A DNA stretch of 64,000 nucleotides from Solirubrum koreensis (GCF_039541855.1 NZ_BAABHA010000010.1:62001-126000); one strand, 5' to 3'; positions 25,634-34,414 are shown, numbered from the stretch's first letter. Made by a program: numbers and translations. Notes: a model not told the origin generated them from the letters alone.

Positions 25634-26131
25634 TTAAGAGTGACCAAGTTCGGCCACGGCTGCCGGCGTCATTGGCGTTTGAGCTGCTTCAGCCCCTGGC
25701 AGGAGCGTAGTGGCGTTGGTTTCTTCCCACTCGTGAAAACGCGAAATTTCCTCCTGGAACTTGCCCACGAACCAGCTGATAAGGCTTAAATCATCGAGGA
25801 AGCCCAGCAAGGGAATGAAATCGGGCACTAGGTCGATGGGGGAGAGAACGTAGAGCAGCACCGCAAGCCCCGAAACCACGGTGCCGGTTTCGATTTGCCG
25901 GTACGAGCCGTTAATGTAGCTGCGCACCAAGCGCACGACCGTCAGCATTACGTCTATCAGTTGAGCGAACTTGTTTTTGCCGCTCTTTTCGCTGGCCAGT
26001 TTATCGGCCACTTCGTTGAGCATGAGAACGGCCCGGAACGGCTTGCCCAATAGCTTGGCCGCGCGTCCCATGAACACGTTGAAGAGGGCGTTTTTGGAGA
26101 TTTTGAGGCCTTTATCGGCGAGAGTGGACAT
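25634..26131 (-). CDS. YkvA family protein (DUF1232)
   Basis: A 165-residue protein carrying the DUF1232 signature VLLYVLSPIDLVPDFIPLLG followed by FLDDLSLISWFVGKFQEEI. One or two short membrane-associated helices fall in this region. The N-terminus (LADKGLKISKNALFNVFMGR) and the C-terminal Ala/Thr-rich tail are less conserved. Function unknown; DUF1232 proteins are common small membrane proteins. ATG 26131 is clear. It is transcribed divergently from the DinB gene. Confidence 0.85.
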   Translation of the reverse strand: MSTLADKGLKISKNALFNVFMGRAAKLLGKPFRAVLMLNEVADKLASEKSGKNKFAQLIDVMLTVVRLVRSYINGSYRQIETGTVVSGLAVLLYVLSPIDLVPDFIPLLGFLDDLSLISWFVGKFQEEISRFHEWEETNATTLLPGAEAAQTPMTPAAVAELGHS

Positions 26132-26283
26132 AAGTAGGCGGTCAGAATGAATGCTTGCGGGTTGTACGTACGCCCCGGTACAGTGTTGGCCCAGTTAGCG
26201 CGTGCCAGTACACTTAAACCGCCGCTGCTCGCCGGCACGGGTCTATATTCGCCCCCACCAATTCCATTCCTCATCCCATCTGT

Positions 26284-26823
26284 ATGCGCCACATTCGTCC
26301 AGAGCCCGGCACCTTTCCGCCTTATTACGAGAACTACTACCGCCACATTCCGGCCGGCGCCGATCCGCTGGAAATGTTGGCCGTGCAGCCCACGGCGTTG
26401 CACCAACTCCTGGCAGGCATGAGCGAAGAGCAGGCCGCCTTTCGGTATGCGCCCGGTAAATGGAGCATCAAGCAAGTGGTGCTGCACATTGCCGACTCGG
26501 AACGCATTTTTGCTTACCGGGCCCTGCGTTTCGCCCGCGGAGACGCTCAGGAACTGCACGGCTTCGACGAAAACACCTACGCCGATGCCTCCGGTGCCGA
26601 CAACCGCACCCTTACCGATTTGCTGGCTGAGTATGCAGCCGTGCGCCAAGCTTCGCTGGCTTTGTTCCGTGGATTTCAAGCCGAGCAGTTCGACCTTCAA
26701 GGTCGCGCCAACCAGAACCCGGCTTCGGTGCGGGCGCTGCTCTACGTGCTGGCCGGGCACGAAGCCCACCACCTGCACGTGCTGGCCGAACGCTACCTCC
26801 CGCTGCTGAAGGCCGAAGCCTAA
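26284..26823 (+). CDS. DinB family protein
   Basis: A 179-residue four-helix-bundle protein of the DinB/YfiT-like family. The pattern is LAGMSEEQAAFRYAPGKWSI, KQVVLHIADSERIFAYR (first metal-binding His) and VLAGHEAHHLHVLAERYL (the H-x-x-x-H pair). Members are thiol- or metal-dependent transferases or of unknown role; the name reflects a DNA-damage-inducible founder, not repair activity. The ATG at 26284 fits the family N-terminus (MRHIRPEPGTFPPYYENYY). Confidence 0.88.
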   Translation: MRHIRPEPGTFPPYYENYYRHIPAGADPLEMLAVQPTALHQLLAGMSEEQAAFRYAPGKWSIKQVVLHIADSERIFAYRALRFARGDAQELHGFDENTYADASGADNRTLTDLLAEYAAVRQASLALFRGFQAEQFDLQGRANQNPASVRALLYVLAGHEAHHLHVLAERYLPLLKAEA

Positions 26824-26838
26824 GCACCGCTGTATTTC

Positions 26839-26890
26839 CGAACGCGTCGGCGGCCGGGCTTTCTTAAGAGCCCGGCCGCCGACGCGTTCG
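26839..26890. terminator. long bidirectional terminator hairpin
   Basis: A perfect 22-bp inverted repeat starting CGAACGCGTCGGCGG and ending CCGCCGACGCGTTCG, with loop TTCTTAAG, lies between the converging DinB and AlbA_2 genes. It is longer than most terminators in the window and lacks a long T-run. Confidence 0.75.
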
Positions 26891-26906
26891 TTTCCAGCCC
26901 GTATAC

Positions 26907-27548
26907 TCAACCCCGCGTGTAATACGGCTCCTTCTCCTTGTCGTGGTAGCGCAGGTAACCGTGCAGCACCAGCTTGATGAGCATGCGGTGGGCGCGCCGT
27001 TTCGAAACGTTAATAAGCTTCTCGTACTGCCCCAGCGTCAGGCGCGGGTGCTCCCGCACGTAGTCAAGCGCTGCCTGCTCGTGCCGGGTAAGCGGTATGC
27101 GCTCAAATTGACTTGCCGGCGGTTCGTGTTTCAAAACCTTCTCGGTTAAAGCGCTGGTTTGTACACTGGCAGCGCCCACCCGAATGTAGCCGCGCCAGTC
27201 GTCCTCGCCTACCAGGGCTTTGTGGGGTTTGCGGGTGCTTTCGGGTACCGCTACCACCAGCACGGTTCGGTTGTCGTCCTCAACTTCGTCGATGCGCAGC
27301 GAGAGGGGCGGCTCCACGTAATGCTGGGCGGCCTGCAAAAGCAGGTAACGCTCTTCGTCCGCGTCGCGCACGCCCACCACGCGCCCTTTATCGTCGATGC
27401 CTACGAGTACATGACCGCCGCGCGTATTGGCCAGCGAGGCCAGCGTACGGGAAATACGACTGGGGTGGGTGGTACGGGTTTTAAATTCGATAGCCTCGCC
27501 TTCGCCGGGAGCAATTAATTCGCGTAAGTGCTTTGCTGATATGCTCAT
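26907..27548 (-). CDS. AlbA_2 (Schlafen-type) putative ATP-binding domain protein
   Basis: A 213-residue protein. The AlbA_2 domain spans about residues 5-130: GEGEAIEFKTRTTHPSRISR (E-x-x-E-F-K), TLASLANTRGGHVLVGIDD (A-x-A-N-x-x-G-G) and then DDNRTVLVVAVPES. A C-terminal winged-helix-like part follows (LTRHEQAALDYVREHPRLTL). Schlafen-type AlbA_2 domains occur in transcription regulators and in RNA-cleavage and defence proteins. ATG 27548 (MSISAKHLREL) is preferred to an upstream codon whose extension is not family-like. Confidence 0.82.
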   Translation of the reverse strand: MSISAKHLRELIAPGEGEAIEFKTRTTHPSRISRTLASLANTRGGHVLVGIDDKGRVVGVRDADEERYLLLQAAQHYVEPPLSLRIDEVEDDNRTVLVVAVPESTRKPHKALVGEDDWRGYIRVGAASVQTSALTEKVLKHEPPASQFERIPLTRHEQAALDYVREHPRLTLGQYEKLINVSKRRAHRMLIKLVLHGYLRYHDKEKEPYYTRG

Positions 27549-27828
27549 AACCTGCCCGCAGTTTTCGTTAATGGTGTGTGAAATCAATAAAAAAGCGGAG
27601 GAAGTCCCGGAAGCCTTCGGGCTTATCGCATCAAAAACATTGTTGCAGGAATGATTTGACAATAATTAACGCTGGCAGAATGGCAAAGTTCGGCTGCCGC
27701 GCTATTTTGCAGCAAGTGCGCTTTTGGTGCCTTGGTTGTCCTGGGCCTGCGCTTGGACTTGCGGCTGCCAACGCCAGCACATTTCCCGTTTAATAACAGC
27801 ACGTTTAACCCGGAACAAGTAAACAAAA

Positions 27829-27855
27829 AAGGCCCGCCAATTACGGACGGGCCTT
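27829..27855 (-). terminator. terminator after the AT-hook gene
   Basis: Stem AAGGCCCG / CGGGCCTT with T-run on the minus strand, 30 bp beyond the stop codon at 27886. Confidence 0.75.
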
Positions 27856-27885
27856 GCTCTTACGCGCGCAATGCGGTAGAATCAA

Positions 27886-28146
27886 TTAACCATTGCTGGC
27901 TGCTTTCTTGGGGCGGCCGGGGCCACGGCGGCCACCTGAACCCGCTGTATCACCTTCGCCGGACGTAGGTTTACGGCCGGGCTTCTTGCGCTCAGAGGGC
28001 TGGTAAGCCGGGTCGAGCAGATTAGCTAGCTCATCGAGTGCCGACTGCATTTTGCCGTGGGCGCGACGAATTTCGCGAATTAGATTTTCGTTGCGACCAG
28101 CATCAGCCAGTACTTTTTGCAGGTGCTGAATGTTAAGTTCGGCCAT
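27886..28146 (-). CDS. small protein with AT-hook-like C-terminus
   Basis: An 86-residue protein. The N-terminal half (MAELNIQHLQKVLADAGRNE) is a predicted helix; the C-terminal half is basic with two AT-hook-like cores, KKPGRKP and RRGPGRPKK. Such G-R-P cores bind the minor groove of AT-rich DNA, so a small chromatin-like DNA-binding protein is plausible. I do not recognise a named family. The gene is followed by a terminator and preceded by a 270-bp AT-rich region, so it is probably monocistronic. Confidence 0.7.
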   Translation of the reverse strand: MAELNIQHLQKVLADAGRNENLIREIRRAHGKMQSALDELANLLDPAYQPSERKKPGRKPTSGEGDTAGSGGRRGPGRPKKAASNG

Positions 28147-28413
28147 TGGTTCAAATGGTTAAATGCGTTCTAAAACCTGAACAAAGGAACGAGAAATAAA
28201 AAATAAAGTAACAGCAAAAAGCTTTTTTTTTCTAGAGCCCTTCTAAAAGCATTATGGAATGCCTTTAAAGAGGCAATTAGGTTGAAATAGTAGCTTGTTA
28301 TTTATTCATAATTACAGCCGCTAGTAAAAAGCTTGCATTGGTTTCATTTCGTAAATGAGCCGGACTAAACGGTTGGAATACCCAACTTAAACAACTCCAA
28401 TGGGCATTATTAG

Positions 28414-29286
28414 CTATTGACCCACGCCGGTTTCATCGGCAGAAATGCGCCACAAACGTTGGGCTTCAGCCAGATTTGCGGCACGGTTTGAAATACTGGT
28501 TGGTCGGCCCCTTTTAAAGTATTGACCGTTGTATTTAGTGGCGCCGTGGTCGGTTACCAAGTGTACCAAGGCAGCAGCGGCCTGCTCGGTGGAAATAGTG
28601 AAAGGAGTAGCCAGCTTCACCAACGTGCGCATGAGCCACGAACTACCGGCAAACAACTTGCTTCGCACAATACCTGGGTGCAAGCTATAAGCCGTTATGC
28701 CCGTTAGCTCCAGTCGTTCAGCCAAGGCTTTGGTGAATAATATATTGGCTAGCTTGGAGTCGCAATACGCCGTGAAAGCGCTGTTATGGGCACTGTCGTT
28801 GCGCCGGGTGGCAGTGGTTTCTATTTCGCCCAACCTATGTGCTTCCGACGCCACGGTAATCACGCGGCCTGCCGGGCTGGCTTCCAGCAACGGAAGTAGC
28901 CGGTTGGTAAGAACGAAAGGAGCCAAATGGTTGGTCACCCAGCACAGTTCGTGGCCTTCGGCGGTTACTTGCAGGCGGCTCGGTAGCACGCCGGCGTTGT
29001 TAATTAACACGTCGAGCCTGGGGTAGCACTCCAGAATTTGGTCGCAGAGTTGGTTTATCTCCGCTAGCTGCGACAAATTACAGAGCAGCAGTTCGATACG
29101 GGTGCCGGGCGCTGCCTGTTCTACCGCTTCCCGGGCTTGTTCGCCCCGGTCTGGGTTGCGGCATACCAGCAGCAGGTGCGCGCCCAAGGCCGCCAGCTGA
29201 TGAGCCGCTGCCAGGCCTATGCCGCCCGACGCGCCGGTGAGAAGAATGGTTTTGCCCCGTAGCGGAGCGGCAGAGTCAGAAATCAT
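28414..29286 (-). CDS. SDR family NAD(P)-dependent oxidoreductase (retinol-dehydrogenase-like)
   Basis: A 290-residue short-chain dehydrogenase. The cofactor motif KTILLTGASGGIGLAAAHQL, VLINNAGVLPSR (N-N-A-G), the catalytic Ser in VITVASEAHRLG and the catalytic Tyr-x-x-x-Lys in AYCDSKLANILFTKAL are all present. TAYSLHPGIVRSKL is the usual P-G motif. The group includes retinol dehydrogenases and many oxidoreductases of unknown substrate. ATG 29286 is preferred to a TTG two codons upstream. No operon partner is obvious. Confidence 0.88.
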   Translation of the reverse strand: MISDSAAPLRGKTILLTGASGGIGLAAAHQLAALGAHLLLVCRNPDRGEQAREAVEQAAPGTRIELLLCNLSQLAEINQLCDQILECYPRLDVLINNAGVLPSRLQVTAEGHELCWVTNHLAPFVLTNRLLPLLEASPAGRVITVASEAHRLGEIETTATRRNDSAHNSAFTAYCDSKLANILFTKALAERLELTGITAYSLHPGIVRSKLFAGSSWLMRTLVKLATPFTISTEQAAAALVHLVTDHGATKYNGQYFKRGRPTSISNRAANLAEAQRLWRISADETGVGQ

Positions 29287-29351
29287 AAGCAAGCGGGCGA
29301 GAAACCATCAGGCCGAAGCGGGACCGGCGGCTAAGTACGGGCACATACGAA

Positions 29352-29386
29352 AAAATGCCGCCCCCGGCAATGGGGAGCGGCATTTT
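29352..29386. terminator. bidirectional terminator
   Basis: Stem AAAATGCCGC / GCGGCATTTT extended by CCC/GGG, just downstream of the DUF3127 gene stop at 29413 on the minus strand. Confidence 0.8.
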
Positions 29387-29412
29387 AAGAACACGCAAGG
29401 CGTTCGACAAAA

Positions 29413-29835
29413 TTAGAACGGCAGGTCGTTGTCGTCGTCGCTGGCAATGGGAGCCGGGCGTGAGGGCTGCGCGTCGCGGCGCAGGTTGGCGTTCTGGTTA
29501 GCAGCCGGTGCAGCTGCGTAGCCACCCTGGTTGCCACCACCTGCGGCACCACTGCCCGAGCCGGCCTCAATGCGCCAAGCTTCGAGGTTAGTGAAGTACA
29601 GCATCTGGCCGTTTTTGTTGAAGCCGCGGCCGCGCAGGTTGAACTGCACTTTTACTTCGTCGCCAACTTTGTATTGGTCAATCAGCGCCGTTTTGTCCTG
29701 AACGAGCTGAAACTTGATATGCTCGGGATATTGGCCGTCTACGACCTCCAGCACAAATTCGCGCTTGCGGAATTTCTCGCTCACCTGCTGTTCGTCCATG
29801 ATGTCGTGCAGGCGGCCGGTAGCTTCGTAAGCCAT
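29413..29835 (-). CDS. DUF3127 protein with SSB-like acidic C-terminal tip
   Basis: A 140-residue protein. Residues 1-90 form the DUF3127 domain (MAYEATGRLHDIMDEQQVSE, EFVLEVVDGQYPEHIKFQLV, KVQFNLRGRGFNKNGQMLYF), an OB-fold-like beta barrel. A Gly/Asn/Ala-rich linker follows, and the protein ends SDDDNDLPF. This layout (OB fold, disordered linker, acidic D-D-x-x-P-F tip) is that of single-stranded-DNA-binding protein SSB, whose tip recruits repair proteins. DUF3127 proteins are common in Bacteroidota; their DNA-binding role is inferred. Confidence 0.85.
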   Translation of the reverse strand: MAYEATGRLHDIMDEQQVSEKFRKREFVLEVVDGQYPEHIKFQLVQDKTALIDQYKVGDEVKVQFNLRGRGFNKNGQMLYFTNLEAWRIEAGSGSGAAGGGNQGGYAAAPAANQNANLRRDAQPSRPAPIASDDDNDLPF

Positions 29836-29974
29836 AATCAGAAGGGGTGTTGTTGAAGAGTTAGTAAGCCAAATCTACGAAAAATAATTCCTCATAAAGG
29901 GTCCGGAGCGGCTCTTTTCCGGCTAGGGTTTAGTCGTCAGAGCGTTGCTGTATATATAAGGAGTAAGCAGGCCG

Positions 29975-30001
29975 TTGAGCGCGGGGCAAACCGTACTTTT
30001 G
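29975..30001 (+). promoter_or_regulatory. promoter of the isoaspartyl peptidase gene
   Basis: TACTTTTG at 29994-30001 is the -7 box and TTG at 29975-29977 the -33 element, 16 bp apart. The transcript would have a short leader of about 20 nt. Confidence 0.55.
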
Positions 30002-30025
30002 CGCAGCATTTCCGTACCCTGCTGC

Positions 30026-30997
30026 ATGTCTGATATTGCCTTTGCCCTGCACGGTGGCGCCGGCACCATTGCCCGCCACTTGCTTACTCCCGAAGCCGAG
30101 CGCGACTACCGCCAAGCCCTGCACGATGCCCTGCTTACCGGCTACGACTTGCTGCGGCAGGGCGCGCCGGCGCTTGATGCCGTGCAGGCCACCGTGGTGT
30201 TTCTGGAAAACTGCCCGCTTTTTAACGCCGGGCGCGGCGCCGTGTTTACCCACGAGGGCCACCACGAAATGGATGCCTCTCTCATGGACGGGCGCACCGG
30301 CCAGGCAGGCGCCGTAACCGGCGTGCGCAGCATTCAGAACCCCATTACCGCCGCCCGCTTGGTAATGGACCACTCCGAGCACGTGCTGCTGGCATGGCCC
30401 GGCGCCGAGGAATTTGCCCGCCATCATGGGCTACCCATGCAGCCGCCCGAATACTTTTTCACGGAGCATCGCTACGCCCAATTGCAGGAAGCGCTGCAAA
30501 GTGGCCAAGTACGCCTCGACCACAGCCAGGCTGCCCCGTTGGAAGAACCGCTGCCGTTCGACGAAGACCCCAAGAAGAAAATGGGCACGGTGGGTGCCGT
30601 AGCCCGCGACCAGCACGGCCACCTCGCAGCCGCTACCTCTACCGGCGGCATGACCAACAAGCGTTACTCCCGCATCGGCGACTCGCCCCTGATCGGTTCG
30701 GGCACCTGGGCCGATAACCGCACCTGTGCCATCAGCTGCACCGGCCACGGCGAGTTTTTCATGCGGGCCGTGGTGGCTCATGATATAGCCTGCCTCATGG
30801 ACTACCGCGGCTTAAGCCTGGCCGAAGCCTGCCGCGTGGTGGTGCACGACAAACTGGCGCCCGTGGGTGGCGAAGGCGGCCTAGTGGCGGTGGACGCTGC
30901 CGGTAACATGGCGCTGCCGTTTAATTCGGAAGGCATGTACCGCGCCAGTATTGGCTCCCATTCGCCGCTGTTCGTGGGCATTTACCGCGACGAGTAG
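30026..30997 (+). CDS. iaaA: isoaspartyl peptidase / L-asparaginase (Ntn-hydrolase)
   Basis: A 323-residue plant-type asparaginase of the Ntn-hydrolase family. It begins MSDIAFALHGGAGTIARHLL. The precursor self-cleaves before the Thr of KKKMGTVGAVARDQHG, giving the catalytic N-terminal Thr. ATSTGGMTNKRYSRIGDSPL and GTGTWADNRTCAIS-like segments (SGTWADNRTCAISCTGHGE) form the active site. It hydrolyses beta-aspartyl dipeptides. The cyanophycinase about 0.6 kb away makes beta-Asp-Arg dipeptides, a substrate for such enzymes. The start at 30026 matches the family; an upstream codon at 29975 does not. Confidence 0.9.
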   Translation: MSDIAFALHGGAGTIARHLLTPEAERDYRQALHDALLTGYDLLRQGAPALDAVQATVVFLENCPLFNAGRGAVFTHEGHHEMDASLMDGRTGQAGAVTGVRSIQNPITAARLVMDHSEHVLLAWPGAEEFARHHGLPMQPPEYFFTEHRYAQLQEALQSGQVRLDHSQAAPLEEPLPFDEDPKKKMGTVGAVARDQHGHLAAATSTGGMTNKRYSRIGDSPLIGSGTWADNRTCAISCTGHGEFFMRAVVAHDIACLMDYRGLSLAEACRVVVHDKLAPVGGEGGLVAVDAAGNMALPFNSEGMYRASIGSHSPLFVGIYRDE

Positions 30998-31176
30998 AGT
31001 CCGATTTGTGCGGATTTGGGATACCCGTTTTCCGAAGGCATAAGCTAGGGCAGCTTGTCCACGGAACAAAGAGTAAGCAGCGGTTTTTGCAGTCGGGTTT
31101 TGGTTGTTGGCGGCCAGCTTGCGTATAGCAGTACCAGCCCGTAACGGGAATTACTCCAAGACCAAGCCTTTGCATT

Positions 31177-31521
31177 ATGGCCAAGCCAACCCAAAACACC
31201 CACCGCCAAAACCAGGACGCCCCGCAAAACGAACCCACTAACACGTCATCGGGTGGTGCCGAGGAACGTCGGCCGGGGGAAGATTTTTTCACCCTGCCCG
31301 AAGACCAGGTTCCGCAGCAGCACCGCGCTTCCAAAAATGACCTGCCGGCTCAGGCGCCTACCGAACCCGAATCCATGCTGGACCGCGAAACCCACGGCCA
31401 GCTACTCGACATCAGCGAAAGCGACGCCGACCGGGACATTCATCCCGAAGACACTTTGCGTGGGGGATTGGCGCAGTCCTCCGCGTTGGAGGACAACAAC
31501 CGCGAATCCAACTCACAATAA
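31177..31521 (+). CDS. hypothetical disordered acidic protein
   Basis: A 114-residue hydrophilic protein rich in Gln, Asn, Asp, Glu and Pro, with no hydrophobic core, signal peptide or motif; it is probably intrinsically disordered. The sequence (MAKPTQNTHRQNQDAPQNEP onward) resembles small stress-related or uncharacterised proteins common in this group. It lies between the isoaspartyl peptidase and the cyanophycinase and has a strong terminator, so expression as a single gene is likely. Function unknown. Confidence 0.6.
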   Translation: MAKPTQNTHRQNQDAPQNEPTNTSSGGAEERRPGEDFFTLPEDQVPQQHRASKNDLPAQAPTEPESMLDRETHGQLLDISESDADRDIHPEDTLRGGLAQSSALEDNNRESNSQ

Positions 31522-31546
31522 TTCTACCGGCAAGCTGCCTTGTAAA

Positions 31547-31595
31547 CCGAAGCCGGGCGCAGTCAACTACTGACTGCGCCCGGCTTCGGTTTTTT
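31547..31595. terminator. strong bidirectional terminator
   Basis: Perfect 19-bp stem CCGAAGCCGGGCGCAGTCA / TGACTGCGCCCGGCTTCGG with loop ACTAC followed by six T residues, between the disordered-protein gene and the converging cyanophycinase gene. Confidence 0.92.
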
Positions 31596-31608
31596 ATGAA
31601 GTGTGCGG

Positions 31609-32532
31609 TTACACGTTCGGTGGTACGGCGGCCGCGTGCGGGTGGGCTTCTAGGGCCGCGTCGTGGGTGCGTTTGTCCACAAAGAATTTGCGTTCCTGAA
31701 TATCGTACACGTTGCCCTTGGCCAGCACGTGCAGCACAATGTTCTCAAGAGAAAGCGCCGTGCCTTTGGCGGCGGCGGCGGCATTGTTGTGCTGGATGTT
31801 ATGCCCGTCGATGATGATGACCAGATTGGAACCGATGGTTTCGATCAGGTTGCCGTTGGTGATGAGCACACCCGTGTCTTCGCCCAAGCCAATACCGATG
31901 AGCTTGGGGTGCAGGCCTACCGCTTCAATAAGTCGACCAAAGCGGCCGCGTTTCACAAAGTGCGAGTCGATAACCACGTGGCGGTTCAGGCCCAAGCCGG
32001 TTCCCATGCGTACGGCGCCCTTCATGAGCGCATCGGGCACCGAGCCGCCGCGAATCATGATGTGCGACATGGCCATGGCCCCGGCGCTGGTGCCGGCAAT
32101 AACGAAGTTGGGCTCGGCGAAGTAGCGTTTGGTGAGCAACTGCAGAAACTTGGTGTCGCCGAACATCTGCTTCAGCCGCGACTGGTCGCCGCCCGAGAAC
32201 ATAATGATGTCGGTTTGGGCAAGGCGTTCCAGGTACTCGGGCTGGTCGGTATCCTCGGGTACCCGAATATCCATCACGCCCACGTTCAGGCAGTTCAGCA
32301 TGCCAAACGAGCTGACGTAAATCGGGCCCACCTCGTGCGGAATCATGGAGGCCGTGGTAACTACCTCAATGCGCGGGTTGGTCAGGCCGCTTTCCAACAC
32401 CACGCGTTTTAAAATACCCAACTCGAAAAAGTTGAGGTAGTATTTCTTCCGCTTGCGCGAATAGGGATGAGTGCCTTTGTCCTCGTTGCCGCCGATGGCA
32501 ATCAGCTTCCCTTGGGGTTTCTGTGCGTCCAA
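31609..32532 (-). CDS. cphB: cyanophycinase (S51 family)
   Basis: A 307-residue exo-acting serine peptidase that splits the storage polymer cyanophycin into beta-Asp-Arg dipeptides. Family features: KLIAIGGNEDKG at the N-terminus, IEVVTTASMIPHEVG, IMFSGGDQSRLKQMF and the nucleophile Ser in FVIAGTSAGAMAMSH. No ATG is available; the TTG at 32532 (MDAQKPQGKLIAIGG) gives the expected N-terminus, while a TTG at 32649 would overlap the upstream aminopeptidase gene by 29 bp and add foreign sequence. The nearby isoaspartyl peptidase could act on its products. Confidence 0.85.
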   Translation of the reverse strand: MDAQKPQGKLIAIGGNEDKGTHPYSRKRKKYYLNFFELGILKRVVLESGLTNPRIEVVTTASMIPHEVGPIYVSSFGMLNCLNVGVMDIRVPEDTDQPEYLERLAQTDIIMFSGGDQSRLKQMFGDTKFLQLLTKRYFAEPNFVIAGTSAGAMAMSHIMIRGGSVPDALMKGAVRMGTGLGLNRHVVIDSHFVKRGRFGRLIEAVGLHPKLIGIGLGEDTGVLITNGNLIETIGSNLVIIIDGHNIQHNNAAAAAKGTALSLENIVLHVLAKGNVYDIQERKFFVDKRTHDAALEAHPHAAAVPPNV

Positions 32533-32620
32533 CGAATCAGTGAAAATCAGGTTGAAAAATGAAAGCGGGCAAGCAAGCAATACCCGCGCCAGCTTTGCCG
32601 AAGATAGAGGGCCTAGGTGG

Positions 32621-34414
32621 TTACGCGTCGCGGCCCACCAAGGTGTCAAAAGTGCTGGTGGCCACCGAGTGGTAGTTGGGCCGGGCCGCGGCGTAGATGG
32701 TCCGGGCGCGTTCCGCGCCGCCGGGAGTTGCTAGCAGCGCCTTGTAGAGTGGCGTCAGAAATTTGCGCCGGCCGACGCGCGTCAGGAACTGATGCAGGGG
32801 CTCGTCGGCAGGGGAGTAACCCGCTCGGATGGTATGCGGAAACCACGCCGATAGAATTTCGGCATTGCCAGAGTGGGTAAAACCAAAAGCAGCGTCGAGG
32901 TCCTGCAGCCGGTCGGCTTCGATGTGCTCGGGCAGCCCGTGTAGAAAATGCACCCATTCGTGGGTGCTCCACTCCTGGGTATCGAGCGCAGCGGCGCCGC
33001 CGCCGTGCCGCCACGTTTGCAGCGCAGCCTCTACCCGCCCAAACCGCTCCGACGCCACCGCCGGACCCACCGCCGGCACGCCGGGCCCGTTAACCCACCG
33101 GTCCAGCTGCACCTTTTCTTCGGAACCGGGTACCTGACTGAGCAATTCGCGGCGCAGGTACTGCAGGAAGCTCGCCGTGTCCATCGACTGGAACGCGTGG
33201 CTGCTGAAGTACTGGGTGATAAACGCATCGAGCTTCTCGCGGCCCACCACGCTTTCCAGCGTGAGCAGGAGGTAATTGCCTTTTTCGTACGCAATTTCGT
33301 TGAGGCCCTCGTCGGGGTCGCGCCCCGCTAAATTGAGGTGTAGGTGAGTGTCGGGGCTGTCGGCGCCCAACTCCGCCACCGTATGGTGCAGGCCGGTTTG
33401 GCCGAGCACCTGCAACATATCGGCATACGGCCGACCGTACAAGCGCTCCATAATGCGGCGCTCGAAGTACACCGTAAAGCCTTCGTTCAGCCAGAAGTCG
33501 TTCCAGGTGGCGTTGGTCACCAAGTTGCCCGACCAGGAGTGGGCCAGCTCGTGCGCAACCAAACTGGTGAGGGACCGGTCGCCGGCCAGAATGGTGGGGG
33601 TTACAAACGTCAGGCGCGGGTTTTCCATACCACCGAACGGGAACGAAGGCGGTAGCACCAGCAAGTCGTACCGTTCCCATCGGTAAGGGCCGTACAGGTC
33701 TTCGGCCGCGGCCACCATGTTTTCCAAATCCACAAACTCGTGCGTGGCCGCGGGCAGCGTGGCGGGCTCGGCGTAAATGCCGGTGCGGGAGCTGAGCGGC
33801 TCAAACCGCAGGTCGCCCACGGCCAGGGCCATCAGGTAGGAGGGAATGGGCTGCGGCATCCGGAACGTGTACTCGCCCGATGCCGCTAACTCTTGCGGGT
33901 TTTCGGCACTCATCAGCGCCAGCAGGTGCGCAGGCACCGTTACCCGGGCCTCGTAGGTAAAACGCACGCCCGGTGAATCCTGGCACGGAATCCAGGTGCG
34001 CGCCAGAATGGCCTGCGACTGGGTAAACATAAAGGGGTGAACCTTGCCGGCTGTTTGCTCAGGCGCAAGCCACTGCAGCGCGGCGGCCGCGGGCGAAGTG
34101 CGGTAGTGCAGGGTAACCGAGTGGGTGCCGGGCTGCAGTGCCACGCGTAAGGCTTGGCCGAGAACGGCGTCGGCCGGGCCCAACTCGAACTCCGTTGGCA
34201 CGCTGCCGTCCAGTAGCACCTGCTCGATGTGCAGGTCGCGGGCATCGAGCCACAAATCGGTAGCACCGGACTGGGTTTCCACTTGCCACGTAGCTTGTCC
34301 CCGCAGGGTGCGGCTGGAGAAGTCTACTGCCAGGTCGAGCGTAAGGTGACGCACAACAGCTTCGGTGGGGCGGGCGCAGCTGTGCGGGTCGTGGGCGAGG
34401 AGCGAAGGGAGCAT
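32621..34414 (-). CDS. M1 family aminopeptidase (leukotriene-A4-hydrolase-like)
   Basis: A 597-residue zinc aminopeptidase. The zinc site is VAHELAHSWSGN with the second Glu in WLNEGFTVYFER (HExxH-x18-E), and the exopeptidase motif is FGGMENPRLTF. An N-terminal beta domain (ATWQVETQSGATDLWLDARD) and a C-terminal helical domain matching the LTA4-hydrolase C-domain complete the family layout. It removes N-terminal amino acids from peptides; the start MLPSLLAHDPHSCARP at 34414 is chosen because upstream sequence is not conserved. No signal peptide, so it is cytoplasmic. Confidence 0.9.
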   Translation of the reverse strand: MLPSLLAHDPHSCARPTEAVVRHLTLDLAVDFSSRTLRGQATWQVETQSGATDLWLDARDLHIEQVLLDGSVPTEFELGPADAVLGQALRVALQPGTHSVTLHYRTSPAAAALQWLAPEQTAGKVHPFMFTQSQAILARTWIPCQDSPGVRFTYEARVTVPAHLLALMSAENPQELAASGEYTFRMPQPIPSYLMALAVGDLRFEPLSSRTGIYAEPATLPAATHEFVDLENMVAAAEDLYGPYRWERYDLLVLPPSFPFGGMENPRLTFVTPTILAGDRSLTSLVAHELAHSWSGNLVTNATWNDFWLNEGFTVYFERRIMERLYGRPYADMLQVLGQTGLHHTVAELGADSPDTHLHLNLAGRDPDEGLNEIAYEKGNYLLLTLESVVGREKLDAFITQYFSSHAFQSMDTASFLQYLRRELLSQVPGSEEKVQLDRWVNGPGVPAVGPAVASERFGRVEAALQTWRHGGGAAALDTQEWSTHEWVHFLHGLPEHIEADRLQDLDAAFGFTHSGNAEILSAWFPHTIRAGYSPADEPLHQFLTRVGRRKFLTPLYKALLATPGGAERARTIYAAARPNYHSVATSTFDTLVGRDA

